Source: JAKACA01 sp052143575
Lineage (GTDB): Bacteria > Actinomycetota > Acidimicrobiia > Acidimicrobiales > Bog-793
Assembly (NCBI GenBank): GCA_052143575.1
Contig: JBKQSP010000069.1
Span: 62,001-126,000, forward strand
DNA length: 64,000 nucleotides
Direction of reading: 5' to 3'
The position numbers and the translations under genes were made by a program. The notes under the pieces are model-generated. The model ran no database searches, was not told the DNA's origin, and saw nothing but the letters and a program-made list of their open reading frames with translations. Shown piece by piece: positions 8,619 to 17,262 of the stretch. How positions within the stretch are numbered: the stretch's first letter is position 1; the number at the start of each line of letters is the position of its first letter.

Positions 8619-8649
8619 CTCGTGCCTGGCGACGAGGGCCGGAGGGCTC

Positions 8650-9861
8650 TCAGGCCAGGCGGGTCCCTGCCACGTAGACCGCCCGCAAACGATGGAGGGC
8701 GCTAATATCGTGTCGCGGATCGCCCTCGAGGACAGCGATGTCGGCACGTGCCCCCGCTGCCAGTCGCCCGATCTCGCCGACGAGGCCGAGGGCGGCCGCC
8801 CCGCCCGCCCAGATCGCTCGCAGCACCTGCACGGGCTCGAAGCCGCCCAGCTCCACCATGCACTGCGCCCGCCAGGCGAGATCGTGGGCGTCGTCGAATT
8901 GGCCGAAGATGGCGTCGCTCCCGAGCGCCAGCACGACCCCCCGCTCCGCCAGTGACTTGGCGTTGTCCCAGATCGCCAGCAGGCGCCGGCCGGCCATCGA
9001 CGGGTCGTGCCGAGGGCGAGCGACGAGATCCTCGGGCAGGGGGCCGGCGATGACCGCCACCTGATGGCGCTCAGCCATCTGCTGCACGAGGGCGGCCTCG
9101 GGAGCCGCCACTTCGCCCCCCGCGTTCATCCAGCTGCAGTGCTCGATCGAGTGGGCGCCGGCTTCGACCGCCCGGGCGATGCCTTCTGTCCCGTGTGCGT
9201 GCACCGCAACGAGGAGGCCGAGCCGGGCCGCTGCCGCTACTGCGGCAGAGATGGCGGAAGTCGAGAGCTGTGCCCGCCCGAGCGCCGTCCCGGGTGTGAG
9301 GGCGCCCCCAGTGGCGATCACCTTGACGACGTCGGCACCGAGAGCGGCGATCTGCCTGACCGCCGCGGCGGCGTCTCGGTCGTCCTCGATCTCGACGCCG
9401 AACGCAGCGAGGTGACCGGCCGGGCTCGTGAGGGGCGGACCCGAGGACACGATGCGGGGCCCCATCAGGTTGCCTCGCTCCACAGCGTCACGGATCTCGT
9501 GGACGAGACGCCCCGGGCTGCCGAGGTCGCGGACGGTCGTCACGCCGGCGGCGACGAGGCGGCCGCAGACGTCTCGTGCCGGCGCCGCCAGTACGGCAAC
9601 GTCGTGCTCCGACAGCCGCAGCGTGAGGTCAGCGCCGAAGCGGAAGGCCAGATGCACGTGGGCGTCGATCAAGCCCGGCACGATGCAGGCCCCGTTGTGG
9701 CGCTCGAGGGCGGCCGGGGCGGCGTCGTCGGGCAGCCGACCGAGCGGGCCTGCCCACAGCACGCGGCCACCTGAGAGGAGGATGCCGCCGCCGTCGACGG
9801 CTTCGTCCGGTCCGATGAGGAGGCGGTCCGCCGTCACGAGGAGGCGAGGCGCCGGAGTCAT
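8650..9861 (-). CDS. Amidohydrolase, imidazolonepropionase/prolidase-like
   Basis: A 403-residue metal-dependent hydrolase with a small beta-sandwich around a TIM barrel. It has HVH after strand 1 (GLIDAHVHLAF), a lysine in VVKVIATGG suited to carbamylation, then VAVHAHG, HSIEHCSW and the aspartate in LALGSDAIF. Such enzymes open cyclic amides or cleave amide bonds in the cytoplasm. It is the last gene of the minus-strand operon, 5 nt after the phosphotriesterase-like gene, and carries its own ATG at 9861. The substrate is probably related to what the upstream ABC importer takes up. Confidence 0.88.
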   Translation of the reverse strand: MTPAPRLLVTADRLLIGPDEAVDGGGILLSGGRVLWAGPLGRLPDDAAPAALERHNGACIVPGLIDAHVHLAFRFGADLTLRLSEHDVAVLAAPARDVCGRLVAAGVTTVRDLGSPGRLVHEIRDAVERGNLMGPRIVSSGPPLTSPAGHLAAFGVEIEDDRDAAAAVRQIAALGADVVKVIATGGALTPGTALGRAQLSTSAISAAVAAAARLGLLVAVHAHGTEGIARAVEAGAHSIEHCSWMNAGGEVAAPEAALVQQMAERHQVAVIAGPLPEDLVARPRHDPSMAGRRLLAIWDNAKSLAERGVVLALGSDAIFGQFDDAHDLAWRAQCMVELGGFEPVQVLRAIWAGGAAALGLVGEIGRLAAGARADIAVLEGDPRHDISALHRLRAVYVAGTRLA

Positions 9862-9866
9862 GGCCG

Positions 9867-10916
9867 CTATGCGGTGAGCATCAGCATGCGGGCCGGATTG
9901 GCGACGAGCAACTCGGTCACGGTGTCCTCGTCAAAACCCGCCTCCCGCATGCGGGGCACCACGCGCTCGAGGATGTGCCCATATCCGTGACCGCCGTAGG
10001 TGACGAGCCAGTGCTTCACGGCGATGTCGAGGGAGACGAGGATCTGCTCGCCATGGCCGGCATCGATGAGGCGGGCGATGCGCTCTATCCGGGTGGCATC
10101 GTTCGGGAGGTCGACCGGGCCGTAGCGGATGTAGCTGGACTCCTGGCCGAAGAGGTCGAACTCGAGGTAACAGCCGGATCTCGCCAGTTCGACGAGGGCG
10201 GCGTGGTCAGGGATCGTGCGATCGAGGTGGCAGATGACGACGCGATCGAGGCGCGCCCCCTCCGACTCGAGCAGGCGCAGGAGGCGGGCGGGTGCCGCAG
10301 GATGGCGGCCCGGGTGCACCGAGATGGCCGCCCCGGTGGAGCGCTGCGCACGGGCTGCGCCTCGCATCGCCTTCTCCTCGGCAGGCGTCAGCGGCCACGA
10401 GCAGCCCATCTCGCCGATGATGCCTGCCTTCGTCGGCCCGCCGTCGATGCCGTCACAGATCTCTCCGGCCAGCAGCTCGGCGATCTGCGCGCTGTCCATG
10501 GCGCGGACGGCGTCGGACTGGAACTGGTCGAGGTAGACGCCGGAACCGGCGACGATATGAAGGCCCGTCGCCTCGGCGAGGGAGCGCAGGCCGGCGACAT
10601 CGCGCCCGGCACACGCCGGCGTGAGCTCGACGAGCGTCCCACCGCCCGCCTCCTTGTACCGCAACAGCTCGCGGGTCTGTGTCGCGACGTCCTCGAGGAT
10701 GAGGTTCTCCATGCACTCGCGGTGGTGGTAGCGCACCCAGGAGAGCGTCTCGAGGGTGATGGCCTCATAGGCGATCTCCTTGCCCTCGGGATCGGTCGGC
10801 GCGCTAAAGAAACGCCGCAGGTCGACCAGCACGTGCTCGTGCGGCAACACGACCCCGAGCTCAGCCGGGGCGACGTCGCCCCCGACCGTCCGTACGACGC
10901 CTTGTGCTGCGCTCAC
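9867..10916 (-). CDS. Phosphotriesterase-family hydrolase with Glu bridging ligand
   Basis: A 349-residue TIM-barrel binuclear metal hydrolase. HEH in VVLPHEHVLVDL is the first metal motif; further ligands are ISVHPG, VVICHLDR and an aspartate in LVSLDIAVKHW. Where classical phosphotriesterases have a carboxylated lysine, the sequence reads AGIIGEMG with Glu at about residue 169, as in the PHP (phosphotriesterase homology protein) branch. That favours lactone, ester or amide substrates over organophosphates. Its GTG start overlaps the ATPase stop by 4 nt. A second, Lys-type paralogue is in the same operon at 15726. Confidence 0.88.
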   Translation of the reverse strand: MSAAQGVVRTVGGDVAPAELGVVLPHEHVLVDLRRFFSAPTDPEGKEIAYEAITLETLSWVRYHHRECMENLILEDVATQTRELLRYKEAGGGTLVELTPACAGRDVAGLRSLAEATGLHIVAGSGVYLDQFQSDAVRAMDSAQIAELLAGEICDGIDGGPTKAGIIGEMGCSWPLTPAEEKAMRGAARAQRSTGAAISVHPGRHPAAPARLLRLLESEGARLDRVVICHLDRTIPDHAALVELARSGCYLEFDLFGQESSYIRYGPVDLPNDATRIERIARLIDAGHGEQILVSLDIAVKHWLVTYGGHGYGHILERVVPRMREAGFDEDTVTELLVANPARMLMLTA

Positions 10917-11743
10917 CTCCGGATCTCGAGGCCGTCTGCCGGCCGCTCGGGGGTGCGCAGCTCCTGCAGGAGGACCTCCTCAAGCTCGGCGAAGTGCGCT
11001 GTCCCAAGGCAATCGAGGCCCCGCGGTCGTCCGAGGTCCACCTCGACCACGCGCTTGACCGTGGCAGGACGGGCGCCGAGCACATAGACGCGGTCGGACA
11101 TCAAGACTGCCTCGGGCACGTCGTGGGTCACGAGGATCACCGTCCAGTGGAATTGCTCCCACATGCTCGAGAGCCAGAGCTGCAGATCTGTCCGAGTCAG
11201 GTAGTCGAGAGCGCCGAATGGCTCGTCGAGCAACACGACCGGACGCCCCTGCACGACCGTGCGCAAGAGCGCCACCCGCTGTCGCATACCGCCCGACAGC
11301 TCGAAGGGATAGCAGCTCGCGAACTCGGTCAGCCCGAACGTCTCCAGGAGCGGCTCGACGCGGGCACGCGCCTGCGACCGCTTCATCCCCTGAATCTCGA
11401 GCCCGAGGCCGGCATTGTCGATGACGCGGCGCCACGGGAAGAGGAGGTCCTTCTGGGGCATGTAGGCGAAGTGCTCCGTCTGGCCGGTGACGACAGCGCC
11501 GTTCACCCGTACGTCGCCCGAGTCGGGGACCTCGAGGCCGGCCAGGATGTTGAACATCGTCGACTTTCCGCAGCCGCTCGGGCCGATGACGGAGATGAAC
11601 TCGCCGCCGGCGGCTTCGAGCGAGATGCCCTGCAGCACAGACAGGCTCTCGCCCTTTCGCCGGAACGACTTGGAGACGCCCGCCACCTCGACGGAGGAGC
11701 CCTCGTGGACGAGGAACGTGTCGGGACTGGCGGCTGCCGTCAT
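10913..11743 (-). CDS. ABC transporter ATPase, nitrate/sulfonate/taurine type
   Basis: A 276-residue nucleotide-binding subunit of an SsuB/TauB-type importer. It has Walker A GPSGCGKST, the Q-loop YMPQKDLLFPW, the signature LSGGMRQRVAL, Walker B VVLLDEPFGALD and the H-loop THDVPEA. The ATG at 11743 overlaps the permease stop (TGATG), which fixes the start; the longer open frame upstream lies over the permease gene and is not coding. It energises uptake through the adjacent permease and lipoprotein. Confidence 0.93.
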   Translation of the reverse strand: MTAAASPDTFLVHEGSSVEVAGVSKSFRRKGESLSVLQGISLEAAGGEFISVIGPSGCGKSTMFNILAGLEVPDSGDVRVNGAVVTGQTEHFAYMPQKDLLFPWRRVIDNAGLGLEIQGMKRSQARARVEPLLETFGLTEFASCYPFELSGGMRQRVALLRTVVQGRPVVLLDEPFGALDYLTRTDLQLWLSSMWEQFHWTVILVTHDVPEAVLMSDRVYVLGARPATVKRVVEVDLGRPRGLDCLGTAHFAELEEVLLQELRTPERPADGLEIRR

Positions 11744-12630
11744 CACGATGACCTCTGAGCTTGGCGGGACCGGCTGTACCAGGGCATCACGAGTCGCTGC
11801 AGGACGAAGGTGAGCCCGTAGAGGATCATCGAGATGATGGCGGTGACGACGACACCGGCAAAGACGAGGTCGGTGCGCAAGGCGTTCTTCTCGAGCTCCA
11901 TGTAGATACCGAGGCCGTTGATGGCACCCACCCATTCGCCGAAGATGGCCGCCAGGACGGCGAAGCTGACGGCCACCCGCAGACCCGTGAAAAAGAAGGG
12001 CAGCGACGTCGGCACGCGTAGCTTCCAGAACTCCTGCAGGCGTCCGCCCCCCATGGAACGGATGAGACGGGATGCCTCCGGCTCGGTCGAGTTGAAGCCC
12101 TCCAGCAGCGACACCGTCGTCGGGAAGAACGTCACGAGGATGATGACGAGCACCTTCGGCAGCAGCCCGAAGCCGAACCAGATCACGAACAGTGGGGCGA
12201 TCACGATCACGGGGATCGACTGCGATGCGACCAGCATCGGGTAGATGACGCGCCGGGCGATCTTCGAGAGGTCGACGATGGTGGCGAGGACGGCCGAGAC
12301 GACAAGGGCCGACGCGATCCCGATGAGGGTCTCCTGGATGGTGGGGAGGGCGTTCTGCCAAAGCTCCTCCCGGTTGTCCCAACCCTGCACCGCCACTCGC
12401 CAAGGCGTCGGGAGCACCGTCGGATTCGTGTGCAGCAAGGAGACGATCAGCTGCCACAACCCGAGGAGGACCGCCACGCCGACGAGCGCCGGCCAGGTCC
12501 GTTGGGCGGCTGCGCGTGCCCCACCAGACACCCGCGGGGTGCGGCGCCGAGGTGTGGAGGCTGGCGCCACGACCTGCGGAGCGACGAGCCCGTTGCTCCC
12601 CGTCTCCAGTGACCGCCGCGTCACGGCCAT
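11743..12630 (-). CDS. ABC transporter permease, SsuC/TauC type
   Basis: A 295-residue inner-membrane permease with about six transmembrane helices after a basic cytoplasmic N-terminus. The binding-protein-dependent transport domain spans roughly residues 95-280. Its ATPase coupling segment lies near FFPTTVSLLEGFNSTEPEASRLIRSMG. Encoded between the substrate-binding lipoprotein (54 nt upstream) and the ATPase (1-nt overlap), it completes a three-gene importer. Confidence 0.92.
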   Translation of the reverse strand: MAVTRRSLETGSNGLVAPQVVAPASTPRRRTPRVSGGARAAAQRTWPALVGVAVLLGLWQLIVSLLHTNPTVLPTPWRVAVQGWDNREELWQNALPTIQETLIGIASALVVSAVLATIVDLSKIARRVIYPMLVASQSIPVIVIAPLFVIWFGFGLLPKVLVIILVTFFPTTVSLLEGFNSTEPEASRLIRSMGGGRLQEFWKLRVPTSLPFFFTGLRVAVSFAVLAAIFGEWVGAINGLGIYMELEKNALRTDLVFAGVVVTAIISMILYGLTFVLQRLVMPWYSRSRQAQRSS

Positions 12631-12684
12631 CTCAGCACCACCTCTCTCGAAGAGGAACGCGCGCCGGCCCCACGTCTGGCGTCG

Positions 12685-13737
12685 TCAACCGGGGGCGAGG
12701 TACTGGTTTGTGAAGTAGGACGCCCAGTTCGGCTCGGAGCTGAGCTTGTGGCCTGCCGAGTCGGTGAGCACGCCGGCCTTGTAGAGGAACGAGCCGTAGC
12801 CGTCCCACATGGCTGCCGTCTGTACGCCGACCATGCCGGTGGGGCTGAGCAGGAACTGCTTCGCCATGGCCTGGCTCGACTCGATGGCCGCAGGCAAGTC
12901 AACAGCGCTCGGGTTCAGATCCGCCTCGATCTGGGCGCCCTGAGTCGGGTTCTTCAAGATGTACTCGTAAGCGCGCTGGATCGCCTTGACGAATTCGCCT
13001 GCCTGCGTCGGGTGGCCGCTCAGCCATGCGTCGTTGCCGAGGAAGAGGGCTGCATACTGGTCCGGTTCACCGTAGTTCGTCGGGCGGAACCACTTGAGGT
13101 GGGCGTGCTCCTGCACCTCGGCCTGGATGATGTCGGAGAAGAAGAAGTCGGAGAAGTCGACCTTGCCACTGTCGACGGCCTGATAGGCGGAACTGCCGAG
13201 GGTGACGATCTTGACCGGGCACGTGAGGGAGCCGCCGGCGTTGTGGATCATCTCGTGGATCACCGGCGGGTCGGAGGCATAGCCGAAGCCACCGTAGGTC
13301 ATGTTGCAGAAGCTCTTCGGGCTCGTGATGTCCTTCCGGCTGGCGAGGAACCCGTAGTAGTTCGGGTCGTGCTGCAGCACAGCGAAGACCGACCTCACCT
13401 GGTCACCGGAGGAGAAGTCGAAGAGAGCGTCCGCCTCGGTGGCGGCGATGGCGAAGTTGACCTTGCCGGTGGCCACGAGCGTGTCGGGCGGCGTCTCCCC
13501 GTAGGGGATCACGGTCACGTCGAGGCCCTCGTCCTTGAAGTAGCCGAGCTTCTCGGCGACGAAGACACCCTCGTTGTCAGCGTTCGGGATGAAGTCGAGC
13601 GCGACGGAGACGGGTGCCAGCGTGGGTGCCGACGTGCCGCCCCCGGAGCTCGGGGACGAGCTGCAGGCGGCAAGTCCCGTGCCGAGGAGCAGTGTCAGGC
13701 TGCAGAGGCCCACTCTTGTCAGGTGTTGCTGTCTCAT
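12685..13737 (-). CDS. ABC substrate-binding lipoprotein, NMT1/THI5-like
   Basis: A 350-residue lipoprotein. It has a basic N-terminus, a hydrophobic stretch and a lipobox ending in LAAC, with the lipidated cysteine followed by a Ser/Gly-rich tether. The mature part begins with LDFIPNADNEGVFVAEKLGYF, the hallmark of NMT1/THI5-like binding proteins (thiamine-pyrimidine, riboflavin, sulfonate and related aromatic ligands). ATG 13737 is preceded by AAGGGGGAAAG. Upstream in-frame codons overlap the C45 gene and would destroy the signal peptide. The ligand is unknown, but the family suggests an N-heterocycle or sulfonate. Confidence 0.92.
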   Translation of the reverse strand: MRQQHLTRVGLCSLTLLLGTGLAACSSSPSSGGGTSAPTLAPVSVALDFIPNADNEGVFVAEKLGYFKDEGLDVTVIPYGETPPDTLVATGKVNFAIAATEADALFDFSSGDQVRSVFAVLQHDPNYYGFLASRKDITSPKSFCNMTYGGFGYASDPPVIHEMIHNAGGSLTCPVKIVTLGSSAYQAVDSGKVDFSDFFFSDIIQAEVQEHAHLKWFRPTNYGEPDQYAALFLGNDAWLSGHPTQAGEFVKAIQRAYEYILKNPTQGAQIEADLNPSAVDLPAAIESSQAMAKQFLLSPTGMVGVQTAAMWDGYGSFLYKAGVLTDSAGHKLSSEPNWASYFTNQYLAPG

Positions 13738-13814
13738 CTTTCCCCCTTGAGAAGAACGGATCAGTCGGGACGGCCGCTTGTTCGGCCCCTCCCGGGAATC
13801 AGGCACTGCGTTGC

Positions 13815-15008
13815 TCATCGGGATTCCAGGGCTTCCTCGAGGGTGTCCACCGCCGCCAGCCCGCGCTTGGCGCCGGGCGCCCGCTCCTGGCGGTAGTGCT
13901 GGAACTCGCAGCCACAGGGCTGCCCAGCCGCCATGAAGAGCTCCTTGGCGTCCAAGTCGTAGATAACCGAGGCGATGGTGGCGTAGCGCTCCTGCAAGGG
14001 AGCCCGTTCGTCGCCGTGCGAGCAGACGCCGAGGGGAGCGTTGCGGTGGTCCGAGAGTATCTTCGTGAGGCTCTCGACCGTGATGGCGCCGGCGTCCCGC
14101 TTCAGTCCTGACTTGAGGCACTGCAGGCGGAACAAGGTGTTCGGGCTTTGTGGCAGCCGGCTGTCGGACCGGACGAAATCAGCCGAGAGGAAATGGTTCG
14201 TGTGGGTGAGCAGACCGTCTTCCGGCATGAGGGCTCGCACGGAGCTGACGCCCCCCGGTATGACCTCGAGGTCGATGGCGAGCCCATCGACGTACCCCAG
14301 CAGGTAGTTGGCCGACAGCGCCTTGTCGGCGGAGAAGACGAGGGACACGCCGTCGGTGATCGACTCGCAGTCGAGAAGGGCCCGCAGCATGACGTGGTAC
14401 GGCACTCCCCCGGCACCGTCGTCGAGCACACTCACAAGGGTGTTCGTGCAAACGGCGAGGCCCGAGGAGTTCATGCCGGTCTTGGCAAGCAATCCGGCCT
14501 CCACGATCGTGACGAAGTCCGGCCCGTCGTCGCGCTTGACGTCGAGGAACACGATCGTTTCGCGGGCGTGCAGCAGCCAGTCCCAGTTCTGGCCGACGAG
14601 GGTGTGGCCCGAAAGAGAAGCTTCCGGCAGGACGGCGAACGCCGAGCACTCGTTGGCGAGAGCGTCCGAGATGTTGGCGTTGGCGTTGGCCCCGGAGGCG
14701 AACATGACCTCGCTGCGGACGTTCAGTGCGAGCACGTCTTCGAACTGGAGGCCCGCACCCTCGGCGATCCCTTTCATCTCCTCGAGGGCGTGCGGGGCGA
14801 ACTGCTCGATTGCCCCGACGTAGCGACGCGCCTGCTGCACGACAGTCGGCCAGTCCCACTGGGCGTAATGCTCGAAGACGCGGCGGTAGGAGTCGACGGA
14901 ACGACGAACGCGATCGCGTGCCTTCTCGCCGTATTGACGGCCGCGCTCGAGCGCCGAGCCGCGCAGCTCGAGTCGCGGCATCTCGACCGGAAAGGCCACC
15001 TCCGTCAC
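13815..15008 (-). CDS. C45-family autoproteolytic acyltransferase/hydrolase
   Basis: A 397-residue N-terminal-nucleophile protein of the acyl-CoA:6-aminopenicillanic acid acyltransferase-like (C45) family. The expected self-cleavage site is before the Cys of NECSAFAV (about residue 122), followed by the family strand HTLVGQNWDW. FVTIVEAGLLAKTGMNSSGLAVCTN and HTNHFLS are further signatures. Members hydrolyse or transfer acyl groups on amides. Glu rather than Gly precedes the nucleophile, which is unusual for the penicillin enzyme. GTG 15008 overlaps the PfpI stop by 4 nt. Confidence 0.85.
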   Translation of the reverse strand: MTEVAFPVEMPRLELRGSALERGRQYGEKARDRVRRSVDSYRRVFEHYAQWDWPTVVQQARRYVGAIEQFAPHALEEMKGIAEGAGLQFEDVLALNVRSEVMFASGANANANISDALANECSAFAVLPEASLSGHTLVGQNWDWLLHARETIVFLDVKRDDGPDFVTIVEAGLLAKTGMNSSGLAVCTNTLVSVLDDGAGGVPYHVMLRALLDCESITDGVSLVFSADKALSANYLLGYVDGLAIDLEVIPGGVSSVRALMPEDGLLTHTNHFLSADFVRSDSRLPQSPNTLFRLQCLKSGLKRDAGAITVESLTKILSDHRNAPLGVCSHGDERAPLQERYATIASVIYDLDAKELFMAAGQPCGCEFQHYRQERAPGAKRGLAAVDTLEEALESR

Positions 15009-15679
15009 GCAAGCGCCTTTCCGCTGGCGGCGTACATGATGTAGTTGGCCGAGCCGGGGCCGATGGCACCCGTCTTCACCTTGACAGGGGCGGCGTAGTT
15101 TGCTGAGGCGGTGCTTGGGTAGCTGCGTCCGGACTCATCGTCGGTCGTCCGCTCGGGCAGCTCGCAGATCGCCTCCTTGATGACGCGGCAGAAGTCCGGA
15201 AGGTCGTTGGGGAGCCGAGAGGTGATGATGTTGCCGTCTCGTACCACCGGCTCGTCCACGTAGTCGGCGCCGGCGTTCTTGACGTCGTCCTGGATGACCG
15301 ATACGCACGTGAGCCGACGACCCTTGGCCAGCCCTGCCGTCGCCAGCACCCAGCCGGCGTGGCAGATGGCCGCCACGACGCCGTCGCGCTCGTGCACGCG
15401 ACGGACGAGATCGATCATGGCGGCATTGCGGCGAATCGACTCGGGCGAGAAGCCGCCGGGCACGATCACGCAGTCGAAGTCATCCGGATCCACCTCGTCG
15501 ATGGACACGTCCGGGACGACTGGATAGCCGAGCTTGCTGCCGTAGACCTGCCCCGCTTTCGGCCCCACGATGGAGACCTTGGCGTTGTCCTCCCGGAACC
15601 TCAGCACCGGGTACCAGAGCTCGAGCTCCTGGTACTGGTTCTCGGCGAGCACGGCGATGCGTGCGTCGGTGATCTTCAT
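15005..15679 (-). CDS. PfpI/DJ-1 family protein with intact nucleophile Cys
   Basis: A 224-residue class I glutamine amidotransferase-like protein. Cys106 and His107 lie in the nucleophile elbow AAICHAGW, and the conserved glutamate is in QYQELELW. Relatives are peptidases, glyoxalases or deglycases. It is longer than its paralogue at 16777 by a C-terminal extension of about 60 residues. ATG 15679 is preceded by GGAAGGA; an upstream in-frame start would overlap the leader and lacks a site. It is translationally coupled to the C45 gene. Confidence 0.88.
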   Translation of the reverse strand: MKITDARIAVLAENQYQELELWYPVLRFREDNAKVSIVGPKAGQVYGSKLGYPVVPDVSIDEVDPDDFDCVIVPGGFSPESIRRNAAMIDLVRRVHERDGVVAAICHAGWVLATAGLAKGRRLTCVSVIQDDVKNAGADYVDEPVVRDGNIITSRLPNDLPDFCRVIKEAICELPERTTDDESGRSYPSTASANYAAPVKVKTGAIGPGSANYIMYAASGKALA

Positions 15680-15725
15680 CAGAGACGTCCTTCCTTGCAG
15701 GCGGGGAACAGAGCGTGTGTTGCCA

Positions 15726-16760
15726 TCAGAAGGCAAGTAGCCGACTGGGGTTGTCGACGAGCACCTTTCTGATGTCCTCTTCCGTGAAGCCCTTCTTCGA
15801 GAGCCGCGGCAAGAAGCTGTCGAACATGTAGCCGAAGTCGACCCGCTCGTTCAGCATCTCCGGCTCGTCCTCGGTGATTGGACCTCGGCAGTGGTGGAAG
15901 AAGCGGTCGTAGGTGAACACGATCTGGTCGATGTGGCCGGCCGCGGCGAGACTGCAGACGGCGTTCGCCATGGCCTCGTCGAGCGCCTCGGCGCTCGGGT
16001 TCTGCCACGGGATCCCGATGTGGTCCACCTGCAGGCTCGCCCCCCGCTTGCAGATCTCGAGGAGCTGCTCGAGGTGGGGGTTGACGAACGGGTGCCCGAT
16101 GATGACCTTTGCCGGGTCGGCCCCTTCGGACTCAAGGAGGTCGAGCTGCTCGATGCCGGCGTTGCGCAGTGAGAAGTCCTGCGGTTCGGTGTGGGTGTTG
16201 ACGCAGCATCCCAGCTGCGCCTGGGCACGCCCGGCAGCCCGTACGATGCGCACCTCTGGCGGTGTCATGTGGTGACCCTCGGCCGTGGTGGGCGACGGTC
16301 CCCCCTGCCAGTCCCCCGAACCGGTGGCGACCTTGATGGCGCCCGCCTTGATGTCAGTCGCCTCGTGCGCAAAGGCCATGCCTTCGGTGATGTCGGAGAT
16401 GAAGTGGTCCCGGATGTAGTCGACCGATTGCACGCGCCAGTGGTACGGGATTCCGATGCGGTCGGGAAAGAAACCAGTGATGGCGACAATCTGCATCCCG
16501 CTGCGCCGTGCCACCTCCTCGATGAGGCGGGGGTGGCGACCGAGCTCGCAGGCGGTCATGTCGACGATGGTCTTGACCCCGTAGTCGGCCATACCCGCCC
16601 GCATCGTGGCGGCCACCTCCTCGGCGACGGTGTCGAGGTCGAAGGCGGCCTTGCGGTCGAATTCGACCCCCGGGTTGGCGTAGAGGATGTGCTCGTGGGT
16701 GAGCGTGATCCCAGCGTCCTCTCGTGCGATGTCGCCGGTGACGGTCCGGATCTTCGTCAT
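15726..16760 (-). CDS. Phosphotriesterase-family hydrolase with Lys bridging ligand
   Basis: A 344-residue TIM-barrel binuclear hydrolase. Metal motifs are LTHEHIL (HxH), the carboxylatable lysine in AGAIKVATG (about K143), VNTHTE, VIIGHPF and the aspartate in IVFTYDRFFHH. The ending is the family pattern VDNPSRLLAF. The Lys form is the classical arrangement of phosphotriesterases and phosphotriesterase-like lactonases. GAGGGGAG precedes ATG 16760, which fixes the start against a long non-coding extension upstream. Confidence 0.9.
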   Translation of the reverse strand: MTKIRTVTGDIAREDAGITLTHEHILYANPGVEFDRKAAFDLDTVAEEVAATMRAGMADYGVKTIVDMTACELGRHPRLIEEVARRSGMQIVAITGFFPDRIGIPYHWRVQSVDYIRDHFISDITEGMAFAHEATDIKAGAIKVATGSGDWQGGPSPTTAEGHHMTPPEVRIVRAAGRAQAQLGCCVNTHTEPQDFSLRNAGIEQLDLLESEGADPAKVIIGHPFVNPHLEQLLEICKRGASLQVDHIGIPWQNPSAEALDEAMANAVCSLAAAGHIDQIVFTYDRFFHHCRGPITEDEPEMLNERVDFGYMFDSFLPRLSKKGFTEEDIRKVLVDNPSRLLAF

Positions 16761-16776
16761 GGTGTCTCCCCTCTCG

Positions 16777-17262
16777 TCAGCTCTGGCCTGCGGCGAGCGA
16801 TTGGCGGATCGCACGTACGAAGGCCGGCAGGTCGTCGGCGTCCCGTGCCGTGATGACGCCGTCGTCGACGACCACGTCCTCCGTGCTCTCGCCGGCGACC
16901 CGCCGGCTCTCGACGACACCGGCGACCAGGATCTCGATCCCGCTGCCGAGGGCGGCCGTGAGGGCACCGCTCGCCTGCGCCTTGCGAACGAGCTCGACGG
17001 CTTCGTCGGAGCCGCTCAATCGTTTCCCCGCTTCTCCACCGGGCACGACGACCGCATCGAAGGCACCCGGGTCGAGCTCGGCGATCGTCGTCTGAGCGAG
17101 CAACGGGTAGCCGAGGCGGCTCTCGTAGGCACTCGTGGACTGGGGCGCGGCGATGACCACGTCGGCGCCTTCCTCCCGGAAACGCATCACCGGGTACCAG
17201 AGCTCGAGCTCCTGGTATCCCTCCTCGGCGAGCACCGCTACACGTCTTCCCTCGAGGCTCAT
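16777..17262 (-). CDS. PfpI/DJ-1 paralogue lacking the catalytic Cys-His
   Basis: A 161-residue PfpI-like domain that aligns without gaps over its first 110 residues to the protein at 15005 (both read VAVLAE..YQELELWYPV and continue to VVPGG). At the nucleophile elbow, where the paralogue has Cys106-His107, this protein has Gly106-Ser107 (AALGSGIE). It is therefore very likely catalytically dead as a cysteine hydrolase and may act as a binding, regulatory or heteromeric partner. Its ATG overlaps the stop of the FadR-type regulator by 4 nt. Confidence 0.87.
   Translation of the reverse strand: MSLEGRRVAVLAEEGYQELELWYPVMRFREEGADVVIAAPQSTSAYESRLGYPLLAQTTIAELDPGAFDAVVVPGGEAGKRLSGSDEAVELVRKAQASGALTAALGSGIEILVAGVVESRRVAGESTEDVVVDDGVITARDADDLPAFVRAIRQSLAAGQS

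Noticed and set aside
10913..12457. A 514-codon form of the ABC ATPase with a long N-terminus
   Set aside because: The extra residues lie over the permease gene in another frame and lack conservation; the ATG at 11743 overlapping the permease stop is the real start.
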